Source of the DNA: Theionarchaea archaeon
GTDB lineage: Archaea; Methanobacteriota_B; Thermococci; Methanofastidiosales; SZ-28-30
Assembly (NCBI GenBank): GCA_018992685.1
Contig: JACVGT010000038.1
Location: 1 to 55,942 of the forward strand
Direction: 5' to 3'
Length of the DNA: 55,942 nucleotides
In this document: positions 7,327-16,349 of the stretch, in pieces
How the letters are laid out: each line of letters starts with the position of its first letter
How positions within the stretch are numbered: the first letter of the stretch is position 1
Notes under the pieces: generated by a model
Database searches by the model: none
Told to the model about the DNA's origin: nothing
Seen by the model: the letters and a program-made list of their open reading frames with translations, nothing else
Made by a program: the position numbers and the translations under genes

Positions 7327-7764
7327 ATGAAAGTGGATGTTGACTGCATCATGCGGAATGGTGAAGTAGAAATTGGCATCTCATTAGTAGAACGCATATC
7401 CCAGCAGGAATTCGAAGAATATGCAGACACCTTACGGAGAGAAGGATTCGAATACGATTCCTACAATCAAAGCAATTTCTTCACCACGAAAACTCCGAGA
7501 ATGCTTGCTGCAATGCTCAAATTTCTGGATAAAGAATATCAAGTTGAGGGAAAACTCAGAGGTAAGAAAGTATATTCTTGGGAAGAAAGAGACCAATTTG
7601 TGAAAGACTTCGAAGCATCACTTGTTCAACCAGGGCCTGAACCTGATGCAGAACCTTCTCATACCCATACTGAACCTTCTCATACCCATACTGAACCTTC
7701 TCATACCCATACTGAACCTTCTCATACCCATACTGAACCTTCTCATACCCATACTGAACCATAA
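7327..7764 (+). CDS. Unknown protein with C-terminal SHTHTEP repeat tail
   Basis: About 145 aa from ATG 7327, favoured because a TATA box at 7299-7306 predicts a leaderless transcript there; ATG 7309 is in frame but lies upstream of the predicted start. The first 100 residues look like one small globular domain (ERISQQEFEEYADTLRREGF, then LAAMLKFLDKEYQVEGKLRG) that I do not recognise. After a Pro/Glu linker (VQPGPEPDAEP) come five identical SHTHTEP heptads, giving ten His. Such a tail could bind Zn, Ni or Cu or act as a flexible spacer. The gene converges on nth. Confidence 0.65.
   Translation: MKVDVDCIMRNGEVEIGISLVERISQQEFEEYADTLRREGFEYDSYNQSNFFTTKTPRMLAAMLKFLDKEYQVEGKLRGKKVYSWEERDQFVKDFEASLVQPGPEPDAEPSHTHTEPSHTHTEPSHTHTEPSHTHTEPSHTHTEP
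7651..7755 (+). repeat. Five exact 21-bp coding repeats (SHTHTEP)
   Basis: The 21-bp unit GAACCTTCTCATACCCATAC+T is repeated five times without a mismatch (7651, 7672, 7693, 7714, 7735). Exact DNA identity indicates slippage-driven expansion, so copy number is probably variable between relatives. Confidence 0.95.
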
Positions 7765-7783
7765 TTCTCAGAACTCACCTAAT

Positions 7784-8401
7784 CTAACCCACACCTGTAG
7801 GACATAGATCCAACAGAAAACACTCTTCACATCGTGGATTCCGGGGTCTGCACACCTCTTTTCCAAACGTAACCAGCAACTCATTAACCGCGATCCATTC
7901 CCTTTCCTCAAAAACCTCCATCAAAGCACTCTCAGTCTCTTCAGGAGTCTTCGTAGTAACCAGCCCAAGCCTGTTGGAAATCCTGTGTACATGCACATCA
8001 ACTGGAATGGCAGGAACCTGGAATCCATACACCAGAACACAGTTGGCAGTTTTCCTTCCCACACCCTCCAACTTCAGCAACTTCATAATATCCCGGGGAA
8101 CCTCACCACCATATTCCATGAGAATCTGCTGAGCCGCGTTCTGTATTCTCTGTGCTTTAACATGGTAAAACCCAGAGGGCCGAATCAACTTCTCAATCTC
8201 CTCTATTCGGGCTGAAGCCAGCTTCTCCGGGGTGTCAAACTTCCCGAAGAGCTGCTCGCTCGCTCTCGCTGTGTTCTCATCCCTGGTCCTCTGGGAGAGA
8301 ATGGTAGCTATCAGCACTTTGAAAGGATCTTTCCTTCTTCTCGTGAAGTGATAGTGTGCTTTCAACCTGGTCAAGATTTCATCGGATGAGGAAGCTCTCA
8401 T
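7784..8401 (-). CDS. nth: Endonuclease III, DNA glycosylase/AP lyase
   Basis: 205 aa, the usual family length. Endonuclease III removes oxidised pyrimidines and nicks the abasic site during base excision repair. The helix-hairpin-helix [12 protein letters not shown] (residues 111-122) supplies the Schiff-base Lys117. Asp135 in [13 protein letters not shown] is the second catalytic residue. The C-terminus has the four [4Fe-4S] cysteines in the exact C-x6-C-x2-C-x5-C spacing (184, 191, 194, 200). It overlaps the upstream NYN nuclease gene by 23 bp and is the last gene of the KaiC-like/NYN/nth transcript. Confidence 0.96.
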   Translation of the reverse strand: MRASSSDEILTRLKAHYHFTRRRKDPFKVLIATILSQRTRDENTARASEQLFGKFDTPEKLASARIEEIEKLIRPSGFYHVKAQRIQNAAQQILMEYGGEVPRDIMKLLKLEGVGRKTANCVLVYGFQVPAIPVDVHVHRISNRLGLVTTKTPEETESALMEVFEEREWIAVNELLVTFGKEVCRPRNPRCEECFLLDLCPTGVG

Positions 8402-8879
8402 AGTTTATGTCCAGATCAATGAACTCCTGAACTACTCTTTTTAAATCTGAGGACGTACTCTTTCCAAAGGCCATAACCTCAACATTCACTCCTTTGGCCT
8501 TCAAATGTTCCACCAGGGCTACAAAGTCACCATCACCTGAAACCAGTACCACGGTGTCCAGTTTGTCTGCCATCTTAATGGTATCAATGGCAATTCCCAT
8601 GTCCCAGTCTCCTCGTTTTGTACCGTCGTAGTACGTTCTCAATTCTTTGATCTTAACCTCATACCCGATATTCCGCAGCGCTTCAAAGAATCCCTCTTCT
8701 TCAGGTATATCGGCCTTTATCACGTAGATAATGGCTCTAATCAACTGTCTCTGATTGAGCCCAACTTCCAGAATCTTTCTGAAGTCCACTTTTGCTCCAT
8801 ACAGATTTTTTGCCGAATAGTAGAGATTTTGGGTATCTACAAATATTCCTACGCGCTGCCATCTGTAAATTTGTATCAT
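8379..8879 (-). CDS. NYN-domain (LabA/DUF88) ribonuclease-like protein
   Basis: 166 aa. NYN domains are PIN-like metal-dependent nucleases. The acidic cluster is intact: Asp15 and Asn18 in [11 protein letters not shown], Asp91/Asp93 in [11 protein letters not shown], Asp99, and the SGDGDF motif at 114-119. ATG 8879 follows TAGGTGATGTT. It sits 8 bp after the KaiC-like ATPase gene and overlaps nth by 23 bp, so all three are probably one operon. RNA or structured nucleic acid is the expected substrate from the family; the actual target is unknown. Confidence 0.9.
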   Translation of the reverse strand: MIQIYRWQRVGIFVDTQNLYYSAKNLYGAKVDFRKILEVGLNQRQLIRAIIYVIKADIPEEEGFFEALRNIGYEVKIKELRTYYDGTKRGDWDMGIAIDTIKMADKLDTVVLVSGDGDFVALVEHLKAKGVNVEVMAFGKSTSSDLKRVVQEFIDLDINYESFLIR

Positions 8880-8887
8880 AACATCAC

Positions 8888-9619
8888 CTAAACAATTCGT
8901 GCCGTTGAATAGTCGAATACGATAGTTCCATGGACCTGGTAGTTAATATACTCTTTGGCCGGGAACCGTTTCATCCCCTTGTGGATGATTGCCACCCTCT
9001 GGATCTGCCCCTCACGTTCGTGTACCTCTCGTAATTCTATCCGGGTGTTGACCTGAATCTGGTGATCATACACACTGGTAGATATGGTACTCACCCCGCT
9101 GGACATGAGAGCGTAGGTGAATTGGTTGACGTGATATCTGTCTATGACACCTTCTTCAATTCTGAAAGCTTCCAGATCGTCAATGGAATCTAGAAGGAAG
9201 AGGTCACATCCTGCCTTTTCTTTCAGGAGCATGATCGCGTCCAGAAGGTGAAATTGATTATATTCACTATCCAGGTAAAAGGATTTCACTGTTTTGATCA
9301 GGGACACTTTCCTGTAGTACTTGCGGTATCGTACATCAATGGGGAGTATAATCCCCAGAAGGTATCCCCCATATGGTCTTTTTCCTAGGTTCAACTGGAG
9401 AGTATCCAGGAATTGAGGAAAGGCCAGTTCATGCGATACGTAGCAGACCTTGTGACCCTCCTCGATGTAGCGGGCCGCCGTACTGGCCAGCAGGGTTGTC
9501 TTACCCAGTCCTGAAGCACCGAATACGATCCCTGAAGAACCCACGTCATATACTTTCTTGGAAAGAAGTTCTTCTATGTAATGGATTGGATGCTCTTGCT
9601 TGAATGTCAGCTCTTCCAT
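8888..9619 (-). CDS. KaiC/RadA-like RecA-fold ATPase
   Basis: 243 aa. Walker A GASGLGKT is at residues 34-41 and Walker B DLFLLDS at 139-145. The single RecA-fold domain matches the archaeal KaiC-like/RadA-paralogue group, without the second KaiC domain. These ATPases often work with partners in signalling or nucleic-acid handling. It is first in a probable operon with the NYN nuclease and endonuclease III, which points to a nucleic-acid role. A TATA box (CCTTTATAAACC, minus strand, about 9640-9650) stands at promoter distance. Confidence 0.85.
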   Translation of the reverse strand: MEELTFKQEHPIHYIEELLSKKVYDVGSSGIVFGASGLGKTTLLASTAARYIEEGHKVCYVSHELAFPQFLDTLQLNLGKRPYGGYLLGIILPIDVRYRKYYRKVSLIKTVKSFYLDSEYNQFHLLDAIMLLKEKAGCDLFLLDSIDDLEAFRIEEGVIDRYHVNQFTYALMSSGVSTISTSVYDHQIQVNTRIELREVHEREGQIQRVAIIHKGMKRFPAKEYINYQVHGTIVFDYSTARIV

Positions 9620-9744
9620 CAGTGGTCACTTCTTCAAAGGTTTATAAAGGTTTCTTTTGAGGTTTGGGAAGGTCAGGAGAGGTGGTCCTTACAAGAGGTG
9701 GGGGAGGAGATGAAAATTTTTATTCATGAAAAGAAACGTGGGGC

Positions 9745-10392
9745 ATGGCCAGGAGTATGATCAGTGCAGTGATCCCTGCGCATAATGAGGGGAGTACTGT
9801 GGGTAACGTGGTACGGGAGACTCTGGAATACGTGGATGACGTGTGGGTGGTGGATGACGGGTCAGAGGATGATACCTACGAGAAAGCATCTCAAAACGGG
9901 GCACAGGTAGTAAGACAACATCACGGAGGGTATATTCAGGCAATAAGACAGGGAGTCACTGCGTGCCGAGGGGATATCATTGTGACACTGGATGCAGATG
10001 GCGAGCACGACCCCTCTGAGATTCCTCTGCTTGTGGGACCTATTACAGCGGGTGAGGCCGACCTGGTGCTGGGGAGCAGGAAGAGAATTCCCTCTTTTTC
10101 GGAGAGGATGATCGGGTGGCTTGTGAGGATGCAGGTTCCAGTAAGGGATCACGGAACAGGGTTCAGGGCAATGGATCGACACCTGGCTCTTGGCCTGGAT
10201 ATCCTGGGGAAGTGTCCGTGTGGTACTCTCGTTCTGGAAGCACATTCCAAGGGCGCACGAATTGTAGAAGTGCCAGTTACCGTGAGAACCAGTGAGAAAA
10301 AGAGGAGGCGGAAGTGGAATCACCTGTACCAGTTCTGGTATGTACTGTATCTCCTTCTTCTGGCGCGAAGAGTCACCAAGAAGAATGGATGA
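9745..10392 (+). CDS. Family 2 glycosyltransferase (dolichol-phosphate mannosyltransferase-like)
   Basis: 215 aa with GT-A landmarks in order: VIPAHNEG (9-16), VVDDGS (35-40), and the metal-binding DxD in TLDADGEH (81-88). HGTGFRAM lies in the acceptor region, and the tail is hydrophobic and basic (FWYVLYLLLLARR). The size and pattern fit DPM1-type or UDP-sugar lipid-carrier transferases that act at the cytoplasmic face of the membrane in archaeal N-glycosylation. A TATA box (TTTTTATT, 9717-9724) lies about 25 bp before ATG 9745, consistent with a leaderless transcript. It stands alone rather than in a glycan cluster. Confidence 0.88.
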   Translation: MARSMISAVIPAHNEGSTVGNVVRETLEYVDDVWVVDDGSEDDTYEKASQNGAQVVRQHHGGYIQAIRQGVTACRGDIIVTLDADGEHDPSEIPLLVGPITAGEADLVLGSRKRIPSFSERMIGWLVRMQVPVRDHGTGFRAMDRHLALGLDILGKCPCGTLVLEAHSKGARIVEVPVTVRTSEKKRRRKWNHLYQFWYVLYLLLLARRVTKKNG

Positions 10393-10486
10393 AGGTGAAA
10401 CCTCACCGTACCACCTGGCACAATGAACTTTTTCTACAATTTTAGTCTCGTTACACAGTCCCAGTGGATGGGATACTTCACAGGTC

Positions 10487-11326
10487 TCATCCAGGCATGC
10501 TTTCCTCCCACAACAGGTCAAAATATTGCTTGAATCCTGCAGCCAGGCTATGGTTTTCTGAAAGGACTGCAAATCGCATAAAGACGGGGATAGCTTCTTC
10601 TTCCACCAGGAAGAGTACAGCACCCCTATCGTAATCAAGACTGGGATCAATAATGGTAAACCGAATAGGTAGTTTGTGTGGAGATATCCTCACGTGAGCA
10701 CCCATTCTCAAGAGCATATCCTTCATGCGGTTCTGGATTTTCAGGTCCTTTTCTGACAGGTATTTCCCATTCAAGAGTATTGCTTTCAGGAGGATATGCC
10801 CCAACTTGGGTTCCAAGCTCTCCCTGACCTTGGGAAGGTATTCAAATGCTCTGGAAACCACATTAATTTCCTTTTCTGCCTTTGTATACAGGTTTCGCGT
10901 TTCTATTTCCGAGGCTGTCCCTACCGTAATGATTTCTAAGAATTCTTCCTCTGCTTCTGTTTCTACCCGCTTCTCATACAGGGATTTCAGTACAGAGAGG
11001 CGAGAATCTGCAATATCAGCGATTGCTCTCACATCTTTTTCAAACTGTATTTTCTTTGCAATTCTGAGGTTTTCCAGTCCAATTTCAGGTTCTATGGGCT
11101 CGAACTGAAGGGGCCGAGTTCCTGTCTGCTTGATCAATCGTAGGGAGCACAGCTCTTCCAGGACGGAATAGATCTTGGCCCGGGGGACACTGGACGCCTT
11201 GGCGAGTTCTGCTACTTTGCTCTTTCCCAGAGCATACATGTGGGCCAGCACTGCTGACTGATACTTTCCCAGCCCCAGCTCTCTGAGCGTTTCCTGAACC
11301 CGGGCTATTTCTCCCTTTGAGATCAT
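10487..11326 (-). CDS. TrmB-family transcriptional regulator
   Basis: 279 aa. The N-terminal TrmB winged helix spans about residues 10-75 (YQSAVLAHMYALGKSKVAEL then SSVPRAKIYSVLEELCSLRL). A coiled coil follows (about 85-125), then the phospholipase-D-like sensor fold shared by TrmB proteins (TAKAEKEINVVSR-like region through GHILLKAILLNGKYL). Family members bind sugars or other metabolites and regulate uptake and central metabolism genes. ATG 11326 follows GCAGGAGAATCA. It converges on the glycosyltransferase and is divergent from biotin protein ligase. The ligand is not evident. Confidence 0.85.
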   Translation of the reverse strand: MISKGEIARVQETLRELGLGKYQSAVLAHMYALGKSKVAELAKASSVPRAKIYSVLEELCSLRLIKQTGTRPLQFEPIEPEIGLENLRIAKKIQFEKDVRAIADIADSRLSVLKSLYEKRVETEAEEEFLEIITVGTASEIETRNLYTKAEKEINVVSRAFEYLPKVRESLEPKLGHILLKAILLNGKYLSEKDLKIQNRMKDMLLRMGAHVRISPHKLPIRFTIIDPSLDYDRGAVLFLVEEEAIPVFMRFAVLSENHSLAAGFKQYFDLLWEESMPG

Positions 11327-11385
11327 TGATTCTCCTGCGTGGGCGAGCTAAAAAAGGTTTGGTCACCCTGTTGCCATTTAAGCAA

Positions 11386-11402
11386 CCTCCGTGAGACGGA
11401 GG
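11386..11402. promoter_or_regulatory. Inverted repeat in the regulator/ligase divergent region
   Basis: CCTCCGT-GAG-ACGGAGG is a perfect 7-bp inverted repeat with a 3-nt centre, between the divergent TrmB and biotin ligase genes. It could be an operator for the TrmB protein or a short hairpin. Confidence 0.4.
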
Positions 11403-11462
11403 GATTTGGTGCCCCATTCTGCCATTTGAAAATATCGCAAGGCCTTGAAGCATAACATTTAA

Positions 11463-11505
11463 AACGGTAACATATTATATGACGGTATAACATAGTCTAG
11501 GTGGA
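11463..11505 (+). promoter_or_regulatory. Promoter region of biotin protein ligase with near-repeat
   Basis: ACGGTAACAT (from 11463) and ACGGTATAACAT (from 11481) are near direct repeats around TATTATATG. An SD, TCTAGGTGGAAGA, precedes ATG 11509. The repeat could bind a regulator. Confidence 0.35.
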
Positions 11506-11508
11506 AGA

Positions 11509-12171
11509 ATGAAGATTCATCATTTCACGGAGGTCACCTCCACCAACGAGGTGGCCAGACAGTATCTGGAAGAGGGAACAGTCATTGTCGCAGATACCCA
11601 GACCAGAGGCAGGGGTCGCCAGGCCAGAGAGTGGCACTCCCCTGAAGGAGGATTGTGGTGTTCTCTGGTGGTGAAACACGAGCCCGCCCCAGTCCTGAAC
11701 CTTGCTGCTGCTCTTGCTATTTCCAAGGTATTTGAGCATTTTGGGCTGCAAACAAAGTTGAAATGGCCCAATGATGTTCATGTTGACCAGCGCAAAATCT
11801 GCGGTATACTCTCTGAGACAGAAGGCGACTACATCATTGTGGGCGTGGGCGTGAACCTGAACAACAGGGAATTCCCTGAAGATATCCCAGGTACTTCCTA
11901 CTTTGCGGAAACAGGGAATACCATTGACAAGATGGAATTCCTGAAAGAATTCGTTGAAACATTTCATACCATTATTCAGGATGAGTTCCTCAGTGAATAC
12001 AGAAAGTATTCCTCCACCATTGGCAGCACCGTCATGGTGAAGAATGGGAGAGAAATCACGGGGACTGCAGTAGACGTAGATGAGAAGGGAAGATTGATAC
12101 TCAGATTGAGAAATGGAAAAGAAATGAAAATATATTCTGGAGAAATACTACGGCTCCACCAGCTCCAGTAG
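11509..12171 (+). CDS. birA: Biotin--[acetyl-CoA-carboxylase] ligase without DNA-binding domain
   Basis: 220 aa. It activates biotin with ATP to biotinyl-AMP and transfers it to the lysine of carboxylase or decarboxylase carrier proteins. Visible motifs are [19 protein letters not shown] (residues 32-50), KWPNDV (85-90) and RKICGIL (95-101), where Lys96 is the conserved catalytic lysine. The C-terminal SH3-like domain includes [16 protein letters not shown]. There is no N-terminal winged helix, so this is a monofunctional class I ligase rather than a BirA repressor. Its 3' end overlaps the convergent epimerase gene by 24 bp. The neighbouring methylmalonyl-CoA genes suggest a biotin-dependent acyl-CoA carboxylase elsewhere in the genome. 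Confidence 0.95.
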   Translation: MKIHHFTEVTSTNEVARQYLEEGTVIVADTQTRGRGRQAREWHSPEGGLWCSLVVKHEPAPVLNLAAALAISKVFEHFGLQTKLKWPNDVHVDQRKICGILSETEGDYIIVGVGVNLNNREFPEDIPGTSYFAETGNTIDKMEFLKEFVETFHTIIQDEFLSEYRKYSSTIGSTVMVKNGREITGTAVDVDEKGRLILRLRNGKEMKIYSGEILRLHQLQ

Positions 12172-12531
12172 AATCCCCCCTGTGCTCTTGGGGTGAACGA
12201 AGGCGATTTTCCCCTCAGCTCCCTGACGCGGAGTTTCATCGATGAGGGCAATGCCTGCTGCCTTCATGGCCTTCAGAACACTCTCGATGTCTTCCACTTC
12301 AATGGCCAAATGATGGATCCCTTCCCCTCTTTTTTCCAGGAATGAGGACACAGAGCCTTCTTCAGTGGGCTCCAGCAATTCAATCTTACTTTCTCCTATT
12401 GGTATGAAGGCAATCTTCACCTTCTGGTCGGGGATTTCTTTTATATCTTCTGTCTTTAAATTGAAGAATTGGTTCCAGAACTGTGCTCTATCTAGTGTTT
12501 TGACAGCAATTCCAATATGATGTAGGTTCAT
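12148..12531 (-). CDS. mce: Methylmalonyl-CoA epimerase
   Basis: 127 aa, VOC-fold (glyoxalase-like) protein. It interconverts (S)- and (R)-methylmalonyl-CoA. The metal ligands are visible: His in [10 protein letters not shown], His in [13 protein letters not shown], and Glu near the end ([10 protein letters not shown]). IELLEP in the first half is also typical. ATG 12531 has a strong SD (AGGAGGTAATTACC) that overlaps the stop of the mutase gene, so the two are co-translated. Confidence 0.95.
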   Translation of the reverse strand: MNLHHIGIAVKTLDRAQFWNQFFNLKTEDIKEIPDQKVKIAFIPIGESKIELLEPTEEGSVSSFLEKRGEGIHHLAIEVEDIESVLKAMKAAGIALIDETPRQGAEGKIAFVHPKSTGGILLELVEP

Positions 12532-12543
12532 GGTAATTACCTC

Positions 12544-14181
12544 CTAGAATACGACAGGTGCTTTATACTCACCAAAGACCTCCCTTAGAACGCCACAGAT
12601 CTCGCCGATTGAGGCATAGTGTCTGGTGGCCTCGACTATGGGAGGAATCAGATTCTGATCTCCATGTGCAATAGATTCCAGAGCATCCAGCGCGTTCTTC
12701 ACCTCTCCTGAATTTCTACTCTTCCTCGTTTCAGTGAGACGCTCTATCTGTCTTTTCCCCACTTCAGGGTCCACCTTTAAGATGTCAATGGTCACAGGTT
12801 CATCTATGGCGAAATCGTTGAGTCCCACAACGGTCCGTTCCTTGGATTCAACCTCTTTCTGATACCGGTATGAGCTCTCCTGGATTTCTCTTTGTATGTA
12901 TCCTGTTTCAATGGCCTTGAGCACTCCTCCCATGGAATCAATCTTCTTGATGTAGTCTCGGGCCTGTTCTTCGATTTCGAATGTCATGGTTTCAATAAAG
13001 TAGCTCCCTGCCAGAGGATCAATGGTATTGGTGACTCCGGATTCATGGGCGAGAATTTGCTGGGTTCTCAGAGCTATTCGTACTGCCTTCTCCGACGGAA
13101 GGGCCAGGGCTTCATCCATGGAATTCGTGTGGAGTGACTGGGTTCCACCCAGAACAGCAGCCAGAGCTTCCAGTGTGGTCCTCACAATGTTATTTTCTGG
13201 TTGCTGGGCAGTGAGAGAACATCCTGCAGTCTGTGTATGGAACCGCAGCATCATGGACCTCGGATCTGCTGCGTGAAATCGCTCTTTCATGATGGTTGCC
13301 CATAACCGCCTGGCTGCTCTGAACTTGGCGATTTCTTCAAACAGGTCGATGTGAGCATTAAAGAAGAAGGACAACCGGGGCGCAAATGTATCCACATCCA
13401 GTCCTTTGGAGAGAGCAGCTTCCACATAGGCTATGGCATTGGCGAGCGTGAAAGCTACTTCCTGTGCTGCTGTGGAGCCTGCTTCCCTGATATGATAGCC
13501 TGAAATGGAAATCGTATTGAACCGAGGGACATGGTGTGAACAGTATTCAAAAATATCAGTTATTATGCGCATGGATGGACCTGGAGGAAAGATATAGGTC
13601 CCTCTGGCAATATATTCCTTAAGGATGTCATTCTGGATTGTCCCAGATATCTGATCCACGGGAACATTCTGTTTCTCTGCAAGCACAATGTACATGGCCA
13701 ATAGAATAGCAGCAGGCGAGTTGATGGTCATGGAGGTAGAGACTTTGTTTAGGGGGATTTGGTCGAACAGGATTTCAACGTCTCTTAGGGTGTCAATGGC
13801 CACCCCTGTCTTTCCGATTTCCCCTTCTGCAAAAGAGTCATCAGAATCGTATCCAATTTGAGTGGGCAGATCAAAAGCCACACTCAGCCCCGTCTGCCCC
13901 TGCGACAGCAAGTACCGGTACCGCCTGTTGGATTCTTCTGCTGCGGCGAAGCCTGCATACTGGCGCATGGTCCACAGTCTCCCCCTGTACATGGTGGGAT
14001 AAACCCCCCTGGTGAAGGGATATTCTCCTGGAAATCCCAGGTCTTCAGAGTAATCAATCTCAACATCTGCAGGTGTATACATTCTGGAGAGAGAGATACC
14101 GGAGATGGTGGCAAACGACTTCTGACGTTCTTTCAATTCTTGAGCTTCCCATTTCTGTTTCAATTCCTTGATTGATGTCAT
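12544..14181 (-). CDS. mcmA1: Methylmalonyl-CoA mutase, large (substrate-binding) subunit
   Basis: 545 aa from ATG 14181. The upstream extension to 14253 is rejected: a TATA box (CGAAACCTTTAAAATAA, minus, about 14209-14225) predicts transcription from about 14190, and [19 protein letters not shown] is the usual family start. The TIM-barrel substrate domain is complete: [40 protein letters not shown], and [12 protein letters not shown]. Length and content match the two-subunit archaeal enzyme, whose B12-binding domain is a separate protein. That small subunit and the MeaB chaperone are not in the window. With the epimerase it connects propionyl-CoA or branched-chain degradation to succinyl-CoA. 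Confidence 0.95.
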   Translation of the reverse strand: MTSIKELKQKWEAQELKERQKSFATISGISLSRMYTPADVEIDYSEDLGFPGEYPFTRGVYPTMYRGRLWTMRQYAGFAAAEESNRRYRYLLSQGQTGLSVAFDLPTQIGYDSDDSFAEGEIGKTGVAIDTLRDVEILFDQIPLNKVSTSMTINSPAAILLAMYIVLAEKQNVPVDQISGTIQNDILKEYIARGTYIFPPGPSMRIITDIFEYCSHHVPRFNTISISGYHIREAGSTAAQEVAFTLANAIAYVEAALSKGLDVDTFAPRLSFFFNAHIDLFEEIAKFRAARRLWATIMKERFHAADPRSMMLRFHTQTAGCSLTAQQPENNIVRTTLEALAAVLGGTQSLHTNSMDEALALPSEKAVRIALRTQQILAHESGVTNTIDPLAGSYFIETMTFEIEEQARDYIKKIDSMGGVLKAIETGYIQREIQESSYRYQKEVESKERTVVGLNDFAIDEPVTIDILKVDPEVGKRQIERLTETRKSRNSGEVKNALDALESIAHGDQNLIPPIVEATRHYASIGEICGVLREVFGEYKAPVVF

Positions 14182-14354
14182 CGGTACCACTACGTATTTT
14201 CTGGGAGTGATTATTTTAAAGGTTTCGACAGGCAGGACAGGCAGGTGTTCCAATGGAAGCTGTCAAGACACAGCCATCAAATGAAACAGGCCACAGCCAG
14301 AAGAAATCACAAGAGCTCACATGCCCCTGGCTGGTTCTCTTCTGCATTCAAGGT

Positions 14355-15305
14355 TCATTCCCATGGTTCTTTCTCTGAAATCTTCCACCCATACTGCTCG
14401 GTTAAAATCAGAATTGCAGCCTGGGGAGGAATAATTCCCATTTCTGTTACGATGACGTCAATGTACTCAGGTGGGGTAATGTCAAAGGCAGGATTTCTGA
14501 TATTGATCTGTGAAAACTCCTTCGTATCGTGGATGACTTCTCTGGGAGATCTTTCTTCGATCTCAATGAGTTCCCCCCCCATCGTCCCGGGATGAAACTT
14601 GTAGGTTTCTGCTGCTACCATTGTCCTGACCCTGGCCTCACGGGCCACCAGTGCAATCTCGCTGGTACCGATCTTGTTTACTACTGCTCCATTGGCAGCT
14701 ATTGCATCTGCTCCAATTATCACATGGTTGAATTCTTCCATGAAATATCGGGCAGCACAATCCACTATGATGGTGGTGGAAACCCCCACATCTCTTAGCT
14801 TCTTTGCCATGATCAGTCCCTGCAGACGGGGCCTGGTTTCAGTGCAGTAGACCTCAAAGTGTTTTCCCTGGTTGTGCGCAGTGGTCAACACAGATAGCAC
14901 ATTTGAAGAGTGGCAATGCGTCATGATGAGATCTCCGTCTCGCAGCCGATTTGCCCCTATCTCGCCGATCTTCTTGGTGGCTTCCTCTGAAAATTCAATA
15001 AATTCCTGAGAAGATCGTATTGCCAATTCTTTCAGTTCAGGTAACTCCTTCCCTTCTTTCATTTGGGAGGTTAATCTCTTGTAGAGGAATCGGACTGCAT
15101 TGGGAGCTGAAACAGCTGTAGGCCTGGCGGTGGCAAGAGTTCTAGCCGCTTCTTTCAGGTGTTCCATGAAGGAATCAGTGGATGTGGCTGCCGAGGTTTC
15201 AGCTTCGATCTTGATTCCCTGTGCCACTGCTCTGGCAATTGGACCAGCTCCGCGTATTTCCATTCTCCTGATCCTTTCTGCAATGTTTCTTACTTCTGGG
15301 TTCAT
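14355..15305 (-). CDS. Ribose-1,5-bisphosphate isomerase (eIF2B-related)
   Basis: 316 aa from ATG 15305. The family converts ribose 1,5-bisphosphate to ribulose 1,5-bisphosphate in the archaeal AMP salvage pathway that feeds RuBisCO. The N-terminus (IRRMEIRGAGPIARAVA) and RPTAVSAPNAVRFL are typical. Cys131 in THCHSSNV and Asp200 in IGADAI match the active-site Cys and Asp of the Thermococcus enzyme in position. This separates it from methylthioribose-1-phosphate isomerase and from true eIF2B alpha subunits, its main alternatives. TTTATAGG at 15331-15338 (minus) suggests a leaderless start. AMP phosphorylase and RuBisCO are not in the window. Confidence 0.88.
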   Translation of the reverse strand: MNPEVRNIAERIRRMEIRGAGPIARAVAQGIKIEAETSAATSTDSFMEHLKEAARTLATARPTAVSAPNAVRFLYKRLTSQMKEGKELPELKELAIRSSQEFIEFSEEATKKIGEIGANRLRDGDLIMTHCHSSNVLSVLTTAHNQGKHFEVYCTETRPRLQGLIMAKKLRDVGVSTTIIVDCAARYFMEEFNHVIIGADAIAANGAVVNKIGTSEIALVAREARVRTMVAAETYKFHPGTMGGELIEIEERSPREVIHDTKEFSQINIRNPAFDITPPEYIDVIVTEMGIIPPQAAILILTEQYGWKISEKEPWE

Positions 15306-15606
15306 CATCCTTAACAAAGACATCAACCTATAAAGAATGTGCGGTGAAAACGTTTCAAAGAACTACCTAGGTAGCATGGCTTCGGTTATGACATCTCCGC
15401 AGCAGTGTCATCTGTCCTGCAGGAGGTCTCCCGCGAGAATACTCGACTTTTTTTTACCTGTTCATCAATTCTCAAATCTTTCATCAATGACGGAGCAAAA
15501 AGAACCTACCCAGACGACTTGTTGTTATGCGCGAAACACACGGTTATAAACTCTAATCCCTAAATAAGAGGAGAAGGGAACGTGGTCGGTCTATTGGAGG
15601 TGAAAA
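15306..15606. other. Intergenic with two divergent promoters
   Basis: TTTATAGG near 15331-15338 (minus) serves the isomerase gene. A T8 tract at 15448-15455 could end a transcript. TTATAAA at 15544-15550 (plus) predicts a start near 15573, leaving a short leader before the SD at 15596-15602. No further gene seen. Confidence 0.45.
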
Positions 15607-15708
15607 ATGAGAGAACAGTACACAGAGGTTGATGGTATGGCAGCAAGAATTGGAAACGCCCAGAACCAGAATTCTACGCGGGCCACCCTCCTCAAGAGGA
15701 AGATCTAA
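15607..15708 (+). CDS. Microprotein, 33 aa, first gene of V4R operon
   Basis: ATG 15607 follows a perfect SD (GGAGGTGAAAA). The product is 33 aa, MREQYTEVDGMAARIGNAQN then a Ser/Thr, Arg and Lys-rich end (TLLKRKI). Its stop (15706-15708) is two bases before the ATG of the V4R-domain protein, so translation is likely coupled. A TATA box at 15544-15550 fits. The basic C-terminus may contact nucleic acid or the downstream partner; no family is recognised. Confidence 0.6.
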   Translation: MREQYTEVDGMAARIGNAQNQNSTRATLLKRKI

Positions 15709-15710
15709 TC

Positions 15711-16349
15711 ATGTCAGCGAAGAAGAAGGTTGACAACACATTAATGAGAATCTATCTTGATACCATCAAAAGTATTTTGGGGTCTCAAGGGCTGAATTCC
15801 ATATTGAACTACAGTCACTTGGAGAAATACATCAGCAATTTCCCTCCTGATAACGATGAATTGGAAATTCCAAGGGAGGACGTCAGAAAGCTGCACCAGT
15901 CTCTTATCGATCTCTTTGGCGAGAAGGGTGCACGAGGGATTCTGCTTGGGATTGGGCGTGAAATGACATTTACTTTTCTGGAAAAGCGCCCCGCTGTGGT
16001 AAAATCAATGAAACTCGCAATCAAGCTTCTTCCAGAGAAAAAACAGATGCGAATCTCCCTGGAACGCTTTGTGGAGGAGTCTGATAGGAGAATGCCTTCG
16101 TTGGAAAGCTCCTCACATTTTGAACTGATAGAAGAGAAGGAGTATTTCTTTCTTATAGATAAGGACAGCTACACCAGCGAGGGCATCGTTTCAGAGCATC
16201 CTGTCTGTCACGTCTACATTGGCAGCCTCGAGACATCTCTGGAATGGATTACTGGACATTCTCATAAAGTGGAGGAGATTCAGTGTAGGGCAAAAGGAGA
16301 CGCTGCTGATGTATTCAGGATATGGAAAAAGAAATCCGCCAGCGAGTAG
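15711..16349 (+). CDS. V4R-domain protein
   Basis: 212 aa. The N-terminal half is helical (MRIYLDTIKSILGSQGLNSI through LHQSLIDLFGEKGARGILLG), like the heme-NO-binding-related lead-in of many archaeal V4R proteins. The C-terminal part is the V4R pattern: CHVYIGSLETSLEWITGHSH, then VEEIQCRAKGDAADVFRI, related to the 4-vinyl-reductase small-ligand domain. The second Cys of the usual ending (GDxxCxF) is replaced (GDAADVF), so metal binding may be altered. The 33-aa gene upstream is 2 bp away. Ligand or hydrocarbon sensing is the family role. Confidence 0.72.
   Translation: MSAKKKVDNTLMRIYLDTIKSILGSQGLNSILNYSHLEKYISNFPPDNDELEIPREDVRKLHQSLIDLFGEKGARGILLGIGREMTFTFLEKRPAVVKSMKLAIKLLPEKKQMRISLERFVEESDRRMPSLESSSHFELIEEKEYFFLIDKDSYTSEGIVSEHPVCHVYIGSLETSLEWITGHSHKVEEIQCRAKGDAADVFRIWKKKSASE

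Noticed and set aside
7149-7343. 64-aa frame after the repeat
   Set aside because: No start signals and the sequence is low in protein character; it overlaps the leaderless gene at 7327.
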